A stretch of DNA of 64,000 nt from Branchiostoma floridae. Lineage: Eukaryota; Chordata; Leptocardii; Amphioxiformes; Branchiostomatidae. Position numbers and translations under genes: made by a program. Below, in pieces: positions 24,417-34,033 of the stretch; the stretch's first letter is position 1; each line of letters begins with the position of its first letter. Below the pieces are notes generated by a model, which saw only the letters and a program-made list of their open reading frames with translations, was not told the DNA's origin and made no database searches. The stretch covers positions 26,793,810 to 26,857,809 of the forward strand of contig NC_049979.1 of the NCBI RefSeq assembly GCF_000003815.2, read 5' to 3'.

Positions 24417-26633
24417 TCAAACCCTGGTGATCTCTAGGGACTCCTGGTTCAGGCCCTCTGGATGTAGTGTTCTGAGTTGATGAATCCAGTAGGACTCCCG
24501 TTGCAGGCGGCGTTGTCTTGTGGTGTCTTCATGTCCTGTGTAGCGTAGTTTTTTGATTCCAAGAACTTCAAGGTCTGCAATGTTGTGATCTGTGAGGTTG
24601 AAGTGGGCTGATACCGGAGTGTCCTTCTTTGTGTTGATGGATGATCGATGGCCGTTCAGTCTATTGGCCAACGTTTGTTTGGTCTCGCCCACATATTGTA
24701 GCCCGCATTTCTTGCATTGGATGAGATAGACGATGTTTCTGCTTTGGCAATTGATGTGGTTCCTGATGAGATGACGCTCTCCCGTGCGGTGGCTTGTGAA
24801 GTAGTTGATCTTCTTGATGTGGGTACAAGTGGAGCACTTGTTTCTTCCGCACGGGAAGGACCCCGAAGGAGTGAATTTTTTCAGGAAGTTCTTGTCCTCC
24901 TTCGGAATCTGGGCTCTTACTAGGAGATCCTTTATGTTTTTGTTGCGGCGATAGGCAAACAGTGGTGAATCTTTGAATATGTCCTTGGTTCTTGTGGAGA
25001 GTTGCAGAAGGTGCCAGTATTTTCTGATGATGGTTTGTAGTGGCGGAAGGTGTGGACTGTATGTGGTGACCAGGACTGTACGTTCTTGTGGTGGTGTCGG
25101 CCCCTTTTCCTTCAGTGTGTCTTCGCGGGGGCGTTCTTGTGCACGCGTGATGGCGTCGTCCAGTAGGGCTTCTTCATAGCCCCTTTGCTGGAAGTGTTGC
25201 CGGAATTCTGCAGCCTTTTCCTTGAATCTGGGTGTGCTTGAGCAGATGCGTCTTAGACGTAGGAACTGACCGTAGGGAATCCCCTGCTTGCAGTGTTTGG
25301 GATGGGAAGAGTTTCTGAGTAGGTACTGGTGCTTATCTGTCGGTTTTGTGTAGAGATCTGTTGTAATTTCCCCCTCCGAAATGATGACGGTGACGTCTAG
25401 GAAGTTGATCGAGGTTTTGGATGTTTCCACTGTGAACTTAATTGTCCTGTGGGCTTCGTTCAGGTCCTGGATGAAGGCCTTTAATTCTTCCTCTGATCTT
25501 GTCCAGACTGCGAAGATGTCATCGATGTACCTCCACCATATCCATGGTCTTGGGGTTCTTTTGTAAACATGTCGTTCTTCGAAGTTCCCCATGAATATAT
25601 TGGCGTAGGATGGGGCCACTCTTGTACCCATAGCCGTGCCTTGGATCTGGATGTAATGTTCCTCGTTGAAGTCGAAGTTGTTGAGGTTTAGTATGTTGTC
25701 CAGTAGTTGGCATATGGCTTCCGTGGGGACGTCAGCTGGGTTCTTCTGTAGTGCCTCCCTACACGCTTGTATCCCTTCATCTGTGGGTATGTTGGTGTAC
25801 AGGGAGGAGACGTCCAGGGTGACGAGGGTGGCATTTGGTGGTACCTTTCCGAGTTTGTTGAGTCTGCGCAGGAAGTCTGTGGTGTCTCTGATGTAGGAAG
25901 GTAGCCTTGTTACGAGGGGGCGGAGGTGGAAGTCTGCGAACGCCGAAATTCTTTCCGTGGCACAGTCGTTGGCCGAGAGTATCGGTCTTCCAGGGTTGCC
26001 CTCCTTGTGGATTTTTGGAAGGAGGTAGAAGTTGGGTGTTCTGGGGTGCTGAGGAGGTGCCAAGTAGTTGTATGTAGTGTCATCTAAGATCCCCTCTTCT
26101 CTCAGGTGTAGTAGAGTTCTTCTCACCTTGGTTGCATGTTCTTCTGAGAGGCAGTGGTCCACTTTCTTGTAGTGATCCTTGTTGTTTAGCTGTCTGAGGG
26201 CCTCTTGTATGTAGTCCTCGCGGTTCATGATCACTACGGCCGAACCTTTATCTGCAGGTTTGATGATGACGTTTGTCATCTTTTTCAGTTCCACTAGAGC
26301 TTTGCGCTCTAGCTCTGAGATGTTCTTCTTGTGTGGTTCTGACGTGGTTTTTTGGTGTTCCAGAATTTCTTTTTCCACTGCCATGATGAAGGTCTCTAAG
26401 GCTGGGTCTCTGTGTGTGGGCGGGTTCCAGTTGCTTTTTTCTTTGAATCTTGTGGGCTCTGATCTGTCATGGTCGGCGAAGAATTCTCTCAGGCGGAGGC
26501 GTCTGAAGAATGCATGGATGTCTTGTATGAGTTCTTGTCGGTTGTAGTCTGAAGGGGTTGGGCAGAAGTTGAGTCCTTTGGAGAGAACGGATGTCTGGGC
26601 GTCGGTCAGTGGTAGATCTGAGAGATTTACCAC
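24417..26633 (-). CDS. Penelope-like RT + GIY-YIG endonuclease (ORF2)
   Basis: About 738 residues. Near the N-terminus is the family signature LSKGLNFCPTP (about 18-27). Reverse-transcriptase motifs follow: ADKGSAVVIMN (about 127-137), LPKIHK (205-210), LVTLDVSSLYTNIP (270-283, catalytic Asp 274), QGTAMGTRVAPSYAN (331-345) and YIDD (369-372). A Cys/His cluster (CGRNKCSTC, HLIRNHINC) leads into a GIY-YIG endonuclease (IVYLIQC, LQYVGET, R658/H662). The reading starts at GTG, not ATG. The first in-frame ATG is residue 84, after the conserved signature, so ORF2 must be entered another way. The frame stays open upstream to an A-AAA-AAG heptamer in ORF1 (26693-26687). It copies element RNA and cuts target DNA (established for the family). 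Confidence 0.9.
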   Translation of the reverse strand: MVNLSDLPLTDAQTSVLSKGLNFCPTPSDYNRQELIQDIHAFFRRLRLREFFADHDRSEPTRFKEKSNWNPPTHRDPALETFIMAVEKEILEHQKTTSEPHKKNISELERKALVELKKMTNVIIKPADKGSAVVIMNREDYIQEALRQLNNKDHYKKVDHCLSEEHATKVRRTLLHLREEGILDDTTYNYLAPPQHPRTPNFYLLPKIHKEGNPGRPILSANDCATERISAFADFHLRPLVTRLPSYIRDTTDFLRRLNKLGKVPPNATLVTLDVSSLYTNIPTDEGIQACREALQKNPADVPTEAICQLLDNILNLNNFDFNEEHYIQIQGTAMGTRVAPSYANIFMGNFEERHVYKRTPRPWIWWRYIDDIFAVWTRSEEELKAFIQDLNEAHRTIKFTVETSKTSINFLDVTVIISEGEITTDLYTKPTDKHQYLLRNSSHPKHCKQGIPYGQFLRLRRICSSTPRFKEKAAEFRQHFQQRGYEEALLDDAITRAQERPREDTLKEKGPTPPQERTVLVTTYSPHLPPLQTIIRKYWHLLQLSTRTKDIFKDSPLFAYRRNKNIKDLLVRAQIPKEDKNFLKKFTPSGSFPCGRNKCSTCTHIKKINYFTSHRTGERHLIRNHINCQSRNIVYLIQCKKCGLQYVGETKQTLANRLNGHRSSINTKKDTPVSAHFNLTDHNIADLEVLGIKKLRYTGHEDTTRQRRLQRESYWIHQLRTLHPEGLNQESLEITRV

Positions 26634-27631
26634 TGTATCCCTCGCGGTTTCTTGGAGCGCGAGTAGTCTCTCTCTCCGGCGCCTTTCTTTTTTCCTCCTC
26701 CGTTTCTCTCTGATAGCCCTACTGCGAGCAAACCTTCTATGGCGGCGGCGAGCCTTGTGATGGGGTTTTCTCGCCGAGCCTTGGGCTGAGGAGGTTTCCC
26801 ACGGACCTGACGCCGACCCTGCGGCTGTTGGTAGTTCTTGGACGCTTGCTTGGTGGTCTTTGCGTCCTTCTCCGTGGCTTGCCTCTGCTGCTGGCGGGTC
26901 TTGACTGGGGCCCCCCCTCTTCGTGGGGGGTTGTCTCCGTTTTTTGGGCCCATTTTCTTGGGTGCATCCTGAGCTCGAGTGTTGACGAGTTCCTTGTCTC
27001 GCTGTAGTTTCTTGTCTCTCTTCTTGGTGAGCGCAGCTCGTTTGTTGTCCTTGAACGTTTCCACGTTCTTTTCCAGGATGTCTTGTGCATCTTGCGGGAG
27101 TTTTTCAACATCCCTGTTGAGGCTGGCGATGTTGTTGTCCAGGTCGGCTTCTGCAGAGCCGTAGAACTCAATGATGAGTGTCATCAGAGTCTTCGAGGTC
27201 TCATGCAGTGTTTCGTTCCATCGGCGTTGGAACTCAGGGCTGGTGGTGCCAATGACGGCTGTCTTCTCGATCTTCAGCCCCATCGGTACAAGATCTTCCT
27301 CGAGGTATTTGAGAAGTGTTTCTCGGTGCATTTCATACCTCACCATCTTGTCCGTAGTCTTGATCAGCTTTCTCTGGAGCGGGATGTGTTCCTTGGCCAG
27401 CGGACGTCCGTTCTTCTGTTGGACCTGTGGCTTGGCGATGACCCGCTTCTTGTTTGCTGGTTCTTGTTCTCGGACGGAAGTGCTCGATCCGTCCTCTCGC
27501 TGTCTCTTCTTGTCAGCTCTCTCTGTGTAGGAGCTTCTCTCTTCGTCATTTTTTCTAGTCGTAGTCTCCAAGCCGGATCTACCGACATCAGTCGATGATA
27601 CGGCATCCTCCCAAAGTGTGGTAGTAGACAT
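26627..27631 (-). CDS. Penelope-like element ORF1, basic protein
   Basis: 334 residues from an ATG that directly follows the 5' hairpin. It is rich in Lys/Arg/Gln with runs such as ADKKRQRED and KKRVIAKPQ (nuclear-localisation-like), a charged middle (DAQDILEKNVETFKDNKR) and a basic tail (GRRQVRGKPPQPKARRE, then GGGKKKGAGERD). No named domain is recognised. A nucleic-acid-binding or nuclear-entry role is inferred from composition. Its stop overlaps the nominal start of ORF2 by a few bases, and near its end lies an in-phase A-AAA-AAG slippery heptamer. Confidence 0.75.
   Translation of the reverse strand: MSTTTLWEDAVSSTDVGRSGLETTTRKNDEERSSYTERADKKRQREDGSSTSVREQEPANKKRVIAKPQVQQKNGRPLAKEHIPLQRKLIKTTDKMVRYEMHRETLLKYLEEDLVPMGLKIEKTAVIGTTSPEFQRRWNETLHETSKTLMTLIIEFYGSAEADLDNNIASLNRDVEKLPQDAQDILEKNVETFKDNKRAALTKKRDKKLQRDKELVNTRAQDAPKKMGPKNGDNPPRRGGAPVKTRQQQRQATEKDAKTTKQASKNYQQPQGRRQVRGKPPQPKARRENPITRLAAAIEGLLAVGLSERNGGGKKKGAGERDYSRSKKPRGIQW
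26687..26693 (-). promoter_or_regulatory. Candidate -1 ribosomal frameshift site
   Basis: The minus strand reads A AAA AAG with the spacing of ORF1 codons (GGA AAA AAG). A one-base backward slip enters the ORF2 frame, which has no stop from here to the ORF2 body. About 25 bases downstream, CTCGCG and CGCGAG (26664-26641 region) can form a 6-bp stem with an 11-base loop. The site and frame are seen directly; slippage is inferred. Confidence 0.55.
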
Positions 27632-27669
27632 GGTCGATAAGCCGTCATCCTTCTGACGCCTTATCGACC
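27632..27669. repeat. 38-bp terminal hairpin of the Penelope-like element
   Basis: GGTCGATAAG, one mismatch, CGTCA, a six-base loop, TGACG, one mismatch, CTTATCGACC. It fills the whole leader between the target duplication and the ORF1 start codon. Confidence 0.85.
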
Positions 27670-27686
27670 AAACATTTTGATTGTTG
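27669..27686 (+). repeat. Target-site duplication (right) of the Penelope-like element
   Basis: CAAACATTTTGATTGTTG, an exact copy of 24360-24377. Confidence 0.85.
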
Positions 27687-28019
27687 GTTTACCAATTTTC
27701 AAGGAATCGTTCATACATTCGTCATATGATTTAATGGGACAAGATGTACATACCAGTCATTTATACAGATGGTATATGGTATACTATGTGATGAATGATG
27801 GAATTATTATGAAGTATTCCACCGCCAGAAGTGGAAGTCACTTAAGAACAGTCTTACCGCCCCTACGGCTTCCTGAGCTACGGGACTGATGAATGGATGG
27901 ATTCCACAGAAGTGGAAACAAATATTCAAGGTACAACCATGGCCATGTCGCCGACAATAAGTTTGCATGTAATAAGAAATGTTAAGTTCGCCTCCTCAGT
28001 CTGGATAGGGTTATAAAAG

Positions 28020-28270
28020 TTATACAGTATTGAAATATGAAAGAGAATATCATCTTTAATAAGTAAGTAAACTAATGACCTGAAGCAAGGGCCAAAATAG
28101 AAGGCCAGCTCACTGTTGTAAATGAGAACACAGATTTAAATACAGTCATGTTATGACTTATAACATGTATATTTTGCCGTCAGAAAGATTACTTCCTATG
28201 TATACATAGTAACGTCTTCGAATACCGAAAAGCCTCATCACGTTCTATTTCAATAAAAACAAGTGCTTTA
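28020..28270 (+). repeat. Flank duplicated upstream of genes B and D
   Basis: About 230 bp, starting GAAATATGAAAGAGAATATC and ending near CACGTTCTATTTCAATAAAA, is highly similar to 39430-39660 upstream of gene D. A weaker match precedes gene C (about 33400-33480), and the last part resembles 20820-20870 upstream of gene A. This shows the tandem units include flanking DNA. Confidence 0.75.
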
Positions 28271-28726
28271 AAAAAGCTGGCATTTTGCCAAGGTTTGCGT
28301 GTGTACACGGTTTTTTCTAGTTATTGGAATGTGCTGAAATTATTGTTTATATTAAATGGATGTAAAAAGGAAACAAGAACAATTGAAAATCACCCTCCCC
28401 TGGACTCGATCCCGGACCGTAGCTCTGCAAATCAGGCTGACGTCAGAGGTATTTGTGTAGTGACCCCTGAACCCGGAAGTCACTTCCCCGGTGCATCATA
28501 GCGCACTTTTCAGAAAATGATATCTCAGCAATCGTTTACCCCTGCTTTAACACATACAAACATACAAATGCTACCCAAAACACAACCATTAGCGAAGGGA
28601 AATCAAGACCGCATTACCGTTAACGCGGACTGATACAAAATGCCTGTCACTCGGAACCATAAGCAACAATGACGCAGTAAATAAAAGATCCTGATAGTCA
28701 AGTTGTCAACACAACAGGTCGCCATC

Positions 28727-31700
28727 ATGTCGAAAAAGGGTGACTGTAACCGTTGTTGTTGTGCACTAGCAGTGTTTCTTAGCCTTGCCATTGCCTCTGA
28801 TTCGGCCCAAGTGACCTTGGTCAACGCTACCACTCCGGTGTCGTCTAACACTACCATGTCTACTGTAACACCACCGATCACACCTGCTGGGGAAGTGGGT
28901 AGGTCACTATCAGGTTACTAGCTCCTTGTCATGTGTAAGGAATACATTTTACGTTGTGACAACGATGTAAAAGCCAAGACATCAGCCTGATAGCATTGTC
29001 ACACGTGTAGTAGACTTCTGAGTTTTGACTGAACTAGTACTACATGTATTCATACAACGGGTACACTAAACAGCAAGACAACTACTACTGTAAGAATAGG
29101 CAGTTCTAATGCACGAACTTATCATGTATATGTATAGACTATGCATGAAAAAGGTAAAGGGGCCACTATGTTTTAACAAAAGACAGACATTTTCAACACT
29201 AACCCTGGGTAAAAGCCCAGTTTTAGTTGACTTCTATCTTCTTTGTGCCTTCTTGGCTGCGTAACAACTTCAAGGTATGGACACGGTTTACCGACAAACC
29301 CGGGTGTCGGATAACCAATGGTATTTTGTTTGTGTTGTTTTTCAGACTGCAGTAGCCGCAATTCTTCCTGTGGCGAATGTATTGGAGACGTGAAGGTGGG
29401 TGCAGAGGTTTTACATATATGAAATGCATTATACTGGGCTTGGCTAATCTCTACGTATGGATACCATTGCCTTCCTATTAAAACCCTTATCCGACCGATA
29501 CAATTTTACGACGAATCTGACCGTATGGGGTCATTTTTGACCCCATTTTGATTTGCTCATAGATATATCTATGCAGGAGCTGTTTGTCATTACTATGTAT
29601 TTACTGTTTCACCAATCTATGAAAAATATTTTGACAAGTTTTGGTGTCAGTTATTATTACTCTTTATCATAATGTATACAGAAAATAAGGAGAAAAGACC
29701 TTTTGCTCTAAAAATCTACAATATTCCACTTTCTTTAACAATGTTTTGGTTTTATCAATTTCTAAACATTAATGCTGGTGGTATAATACTACCGATAGTA
29801 TAATCATGTTATTTCACAAGAAAAGATACAATATTTGTGAAAAATATCGAATTTATTACCTATATAAGTATGCACCATAGTCTGCCTAATCACATACAGA
29901 CAATAAACTCAAACTTGTCTATTTTCTCTGCAAAGATCTTTGTTGTAGGTTCCTTCTGCACATTCTGTCCATATCTTGTTTTTGTTCTGTTTTACTTTCA
30001 GGTAATTACTGCGTATTATCATAATTCATACAGAATATCGAAAAACTGTGTTTTACACTAAAATACTATTATATGATATATATTTAAAAATATTCGTTGA
30101 TTCACTCATCTAATAAAATGTTGCTGTAATGGCAATGATAAGTAATGCCTGTTATTCTATTGAATTTATGTAGTTAATTTTTCATAACTGGCTGGGGTCA
30201 TTTTTGACCCCAACGAACCAGACACAAACTTTTAACTTTCTGTTTTTGCCGTTATTTCTCCAGTGTTACTACTGCTACAAGGACAACACCTGCCGTCTGT
30301 ACCCGGCCTCGGCGGTTCTTCCCACATCGGAATGTTCGTTGTCACAGGTGCGGTGGGGAGCCACGTGTAACGGTACGTATACGTAGGTCTAGGTACGGTC
30401 CAGGTCCAGAGGATCAGGTCCAGGTCCGGACCTGAACCTGGACCTTGTGAATGGGCAATACTCAAAACAATGGTTCATTTCGCTGCAAAGAAATGTGTTC
30501 GGTGTAGTATCTTATCTTTACGCAAACAATGCTAACTGCCTCTGTTAAGTTTGATCGTAGAAACATGATAAAAATGACTCTCCTCTACTTTGCTCTTGCT
30601 TTTTCTTGGGCCGATATGCCTCAAAACACATGAACCCCTGCCGCCGTAGTGTCGGTATAAACTGTCCATTTTGTAATCGGTCCAACATCCGGTCCACCTA
30701 ATTGTTTTCAGGTCCTGTACACCGTACCGGTACCCATCCCTACTGCGGATGTTCACGAAACTGCACTGATATACTTACCGCTTTTCCTCTTTGTATCGTA
30801 CTAGCAAACGCGTTGGGGCTAGCTATACCTTCACCAAGAAGGTTGTAAGCGTTTGTAATTTGTTGATAAGCAGTATTAGATTTTTGACCCTCGGCTTTAC
30901 TGAATACTGCAGCAAAACTTCTGATTTTTAATATTTCATATTCTGGACAAGCAATGATCATGATTTTCAAGTATTAGATTACTCTTGTGCTCGGAAAAAA
31001 ATGACATACAAGTTTTCTTTGAAACTGCATCGGTGTTTTGCTTGAAGACTTTGGAACAGGATTAGTATGTATTTACAAAATGTAAATCGTGACATGATAA
31101 ATACGGAAACTGTATAGTGCCTTAGTGGTACATAATTAATATTCATAGTAGTGATGTAGCTAAGATAAAGATGCAATGAAACCATATAAATCATGCTGAT
31201 ACACTTATTTGCTTATCTGTATGAATTTATCAATTCATGAATGCTAAGAACTTCATGCGACACATTAAAAAGTCATGTATCTTGAAAAAAAGCGATTTTG
31301 ATTATATTGCTTGGCGAAGGTATATGGGGTCGAGAAAATCTTGGTTTACGTTGCTTTTCTATGTCCTAATAACAGTTGAAATTACATGGTAGGTAAATGT
31401 ATTTAGTAGATTAAAATGTAGAAATAAAATAATCGATTCCTCTCTTTTCAGTGAGTTTTGAGGTGCTTGTGATCGCTGTGTCCGTGGTTGGCGCTGTCCT
31501 CGTGCTGGCCATGTGCTGCTGTTGCTGTCGCTACTGTTGCTGTGGTCGTGGGGACGGGTCAGTGTTAATTCTATTTTGGAAATGTACTGTTTTTGCTTGT
31601 GTATTTTTTTTCTTCTTCTTTTTCTGACATATTTGAAACATCTATTCAATTCATAAGTCATGAAGAACGGAATAAACTGCTGATCATTTTTGGCATGTGG

Positions 31701-32182
31701 GTAGTTTGCTTAGAGATGAGCAATGCACTTTCTCTATATCTCATTAGTCTGATTATAAACCATTTTCACAGAGCACACGCACATTGCTTATTCGTGCTTA
31801 AGTCCATGCATATACGTTATACTTGTGGATATTCACTTTATTACGCATGCCATCCCCTATCGATTAGTTGGACTCTAGGCCTGTTGATTCCTTCATATGG
31901 ATGTTCGTTTGGGAACCCCAAAACTGATGCGAGCCTGCGAAGAACTTGAAAGAAATTGGTACAAAAATGCCTTTATTTTGACATCTAATTTTCAGCAATC
32001 CAAGGGAGAGGCTTTATAAGATAATATGCTTGTTGATTGTCCTTGACATTGCTAACAAGTATATTTTCTACAAATTCTACAGTGGAGGCGGTCGCGATTA
32101 TGCACGAGACAACCGCGCTAACCAGCTGAACCCCAACAACTGGCGCTTCTGGAGGGCCCGTGGTTACAATACATTTCATTAG
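28727..32182 (+). CDS. PTTG1IP-like cysteine-rich membrane protein, gene B
   Basis: Exons 28727-28898, 29346-29395, 30264-30372, 31452-31557, 32083-32182; phases join, 178 residues. Exon 1 lacks about 16 hydrophobic residues present in gene A, leaving ALAVFLSLAIAS as a short signal-peptide-like core before the NAT/NTT glycosylation segment. The PSI-like module is DCSSRNSSCGECIGDVK plus CYYCYKDNTC...SEC...WGATC. Exon 4 gives VSFEVLVIAVSVVGAVLVLA, very like the PTTG1IP transmembrane start, then CCCCCRYCCCG. Exon 5 encodes a tail ending ANQLNPNNWRFWRAR, a block conserved in C and D. A single-pass type I protein of plasma membrane or endosome is inferred. It appears intact. Confidence 0.75.
29527..30211. 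mobile_element. Possible MITE with GGGGTCATTTTTGACCCC ends
   Basis: The 18-base palindrome GGGGTCATTTTTGACCCC occurs at 29527-29544 and again at 30194-30211, bracketing about 650 bp of AT-rich DNA in intron 2 of gene B. The other array genes lack this block at the same place, which supports insertion. No target duplication was identified. Confidence 0.45.
30371..30746. mobile_element. MITE with TACCGGTACCC end (second copy)
   Basis: In gene B intron 3. It has GGTCCAGGTCCGGACCTG words, AACAATGGTTCATTT, GTAGTATCTTATCTTTA and TACCGGTACCCATCCC, matching the element at 14209-14641 in reverse orientation. It sits right beside the exon-3 donor. Confidence 0.55.
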
Positions 32183-32799
32183 AGCAGAATTTAAAAAAAT
32201 GCTATAAACAGGAAAATGCATTTATAAGATTGAAATTCATAATCACAGTTTAAAATAATAATTCAAGTATAGAAACAGGCAGATATCACAATATATATAT
32301 TTTGACCAAGGTTTTGTCCATTTTGTACAAATGAAACTAAGAATGAATTTCGATTTTTCATGGAATTCTCTAGATACGACGCATACATCATAGATGAGTA
32401 ACCTTTCTTTAAGTACCGTAATTTAAGTATCGTAAGACTTGATACCATAGGAGCATATATATCTCAATATATCTTTATAATTGACAGCCCACACAAGGCA
32501 ACGATAAGTAAATACAAAAACATATATTGTTTTGCTTTTAGAAAGATAACGAAACAAACGATTAGACCTAACTGATTGACATGTATATGTTACCCTATAT
32601 TGCTTAGTTTGTAGAATATTTTGCGGTTTTCAATTTTTGCAGTTATGTATACCATTCGAAAGTTTTTGTACGTTTTGTTGTGTCAATAAAGTTTTTCTTC
32701 ATTCAACCGTTGAGCCAAGGCGGGAAAACTTCTGACTCAAAAGGCGGGAAAGATTCCTGACTCAAAAGGCATCGCCTCCGTTATAGCCCCAGTCGGATG

Positions 32800-32818
32800 T
32801 TTTTTTTTTTTTTTTTTT
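32800..32818 (+). repeat. Poly-T tract in a duplicated flank
   Basis: A T homopolymer of about 20 follows GTCGGATG. The flanking words (GTCGGATG, AACCAACTCAAATCTC, GTAGCTATCAG, AAAGTCCGGCG) recur after gene C at 38890-39000, so this is part of the tandem unit's 3' flank. Confidence 0.6.
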
Positions 32819-34033
32819 ACAACAATTATAACAAACCAACTCAAATCTCAGCAAGTCAAAGTCATCAGAAGCCTGTAGCTATCAGTAACCTGCGTGTAAC
32901 AAAAGTCCGGCGGGGCTTTAACGGAAGTTAGGAAGGGGTGAGGGGTGGGGATATCGATGGGGTGTCGGGAAGAGGGAGATTTACTTAACACATTTTGGGT
33001 GACTCTGTAATTGTATTATGATAAAGGTGTTTTTTTGTCAAATTAGCGGTGTGTATACTCAAATTGAAGCTGATAAGAGACAGCAAAAAAGATGGTTACA
33101 CTTTTGAGTTGTAAGACGAAGGCCTGGGTGATTGCTATATATATTAGCTTCCTTCGCAGTCTTCCAACGGAACCGGCTGGCGGGGTATTACTCCCTTCAC
33201 GGCAAACTCCATTTCCCCGGCTTTAAGCCATCGTTGAAAATCGGAAACTATGATGTTATGGTGTACAATATACCTTCAGTATAAGTGTGTATATGTGAAT
33301 ATTTTGCATACCTCCATGTTCGTGTAACAAGCACCAAAATGGTGACCTTATGACTTTACATGCAGACGATGCCCCCGCATTGCTGAAAACTTTGCAGTGT
33401 TCAAATATGAAATAGAATATTATCTATGACAGTTGTAGTAAAGTAATCGAATCAAGGACCAAAAGAAAATGCCAGACCACTAAACAGTTCGGAAGCCAGT
33501 TCAGAATAACAAAATAATGTCAGTTGAACACCATGATATAAACTTCTTTTATTAATGATGCAAATGAACTGACTGTAGAATCGCCTAATTTGCATCTGAT
33601 TATGTAACTCATCACTCATTTCAGGCTGTCTAAATTTCAAAAATCATGACGAGCTGTCAACACCTTGAGTTCTTTGAAACAAAATCTGCAGTTCCAAACA
33701 AGCCGCTTGGGGGCGCAAACAGCACGTACTCTCTGCCCTAATAGGTTACTGGCGACCGCGAGGCATACAAAAAACGTTACAAAATAGTAGAAAGCTAGAT
33801 AGTCACACCAATATCATATGATCCATTCACGGCTTCTCGTGTTATTCTGTTGACAAACAGACAAACGACCGGCGACCACGATAACACAACTTTCTTCGCG
33901 AAGGTAAAAAAAAAGCATAAAAACAATCAAGACCGCATCACCGCGGACTGGTACCAAGATTCCGCCACCCGAAACCATCACCAACAATGAGGCAGTAACA
34001 CAAACCTCGACCTTGGTATTTAACACAATAGGT

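Larger units (their letters stand above)
24378..27668 (-). mobile_element. Near-complete Penelope-like retroelement
   Basis: A 3.3-kb minus-strand element bounded by a perfect 18-bp direct repeat. It holds a short 5' leader that is almost wholly a hairpin (27632-27669), ORF1 (27631-26627) and ORF2 (reverse transcriptase plus GIY-YIG endonuclease, 26633-24417). About 40 bases of 3' UTR remain, containing the small palindrome GTGACGGTCAC. No long pseudo-LTR is seen. Both ORFs are open and the target duplication is undiverged, so the insertion is recent and possibly competent. It sits between genes A and B and disrupts no exon. Confidence 0.85.

Noticed and set aside
26227-27598. Several plus-strand ORFs of 100-170 residues
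   Set aside because: All are antisense shadows of the Penelope-like ORF1 and ORF2.
27878-27912. CTGATGA...GGAAAC resembling a hammerhead ribozyme core near the Penelope-like element
   Set aside because: The segment between CTGATGA and GAAA cannot form the required stem, and it lies outside the element's target duplication.
28380-28500. GGACTCGATCCCGG block with a tRNA B-box look
   Set aside because: No convincing A-box partner or SINE tail was found, so it is not called as a SINE or tRNA.
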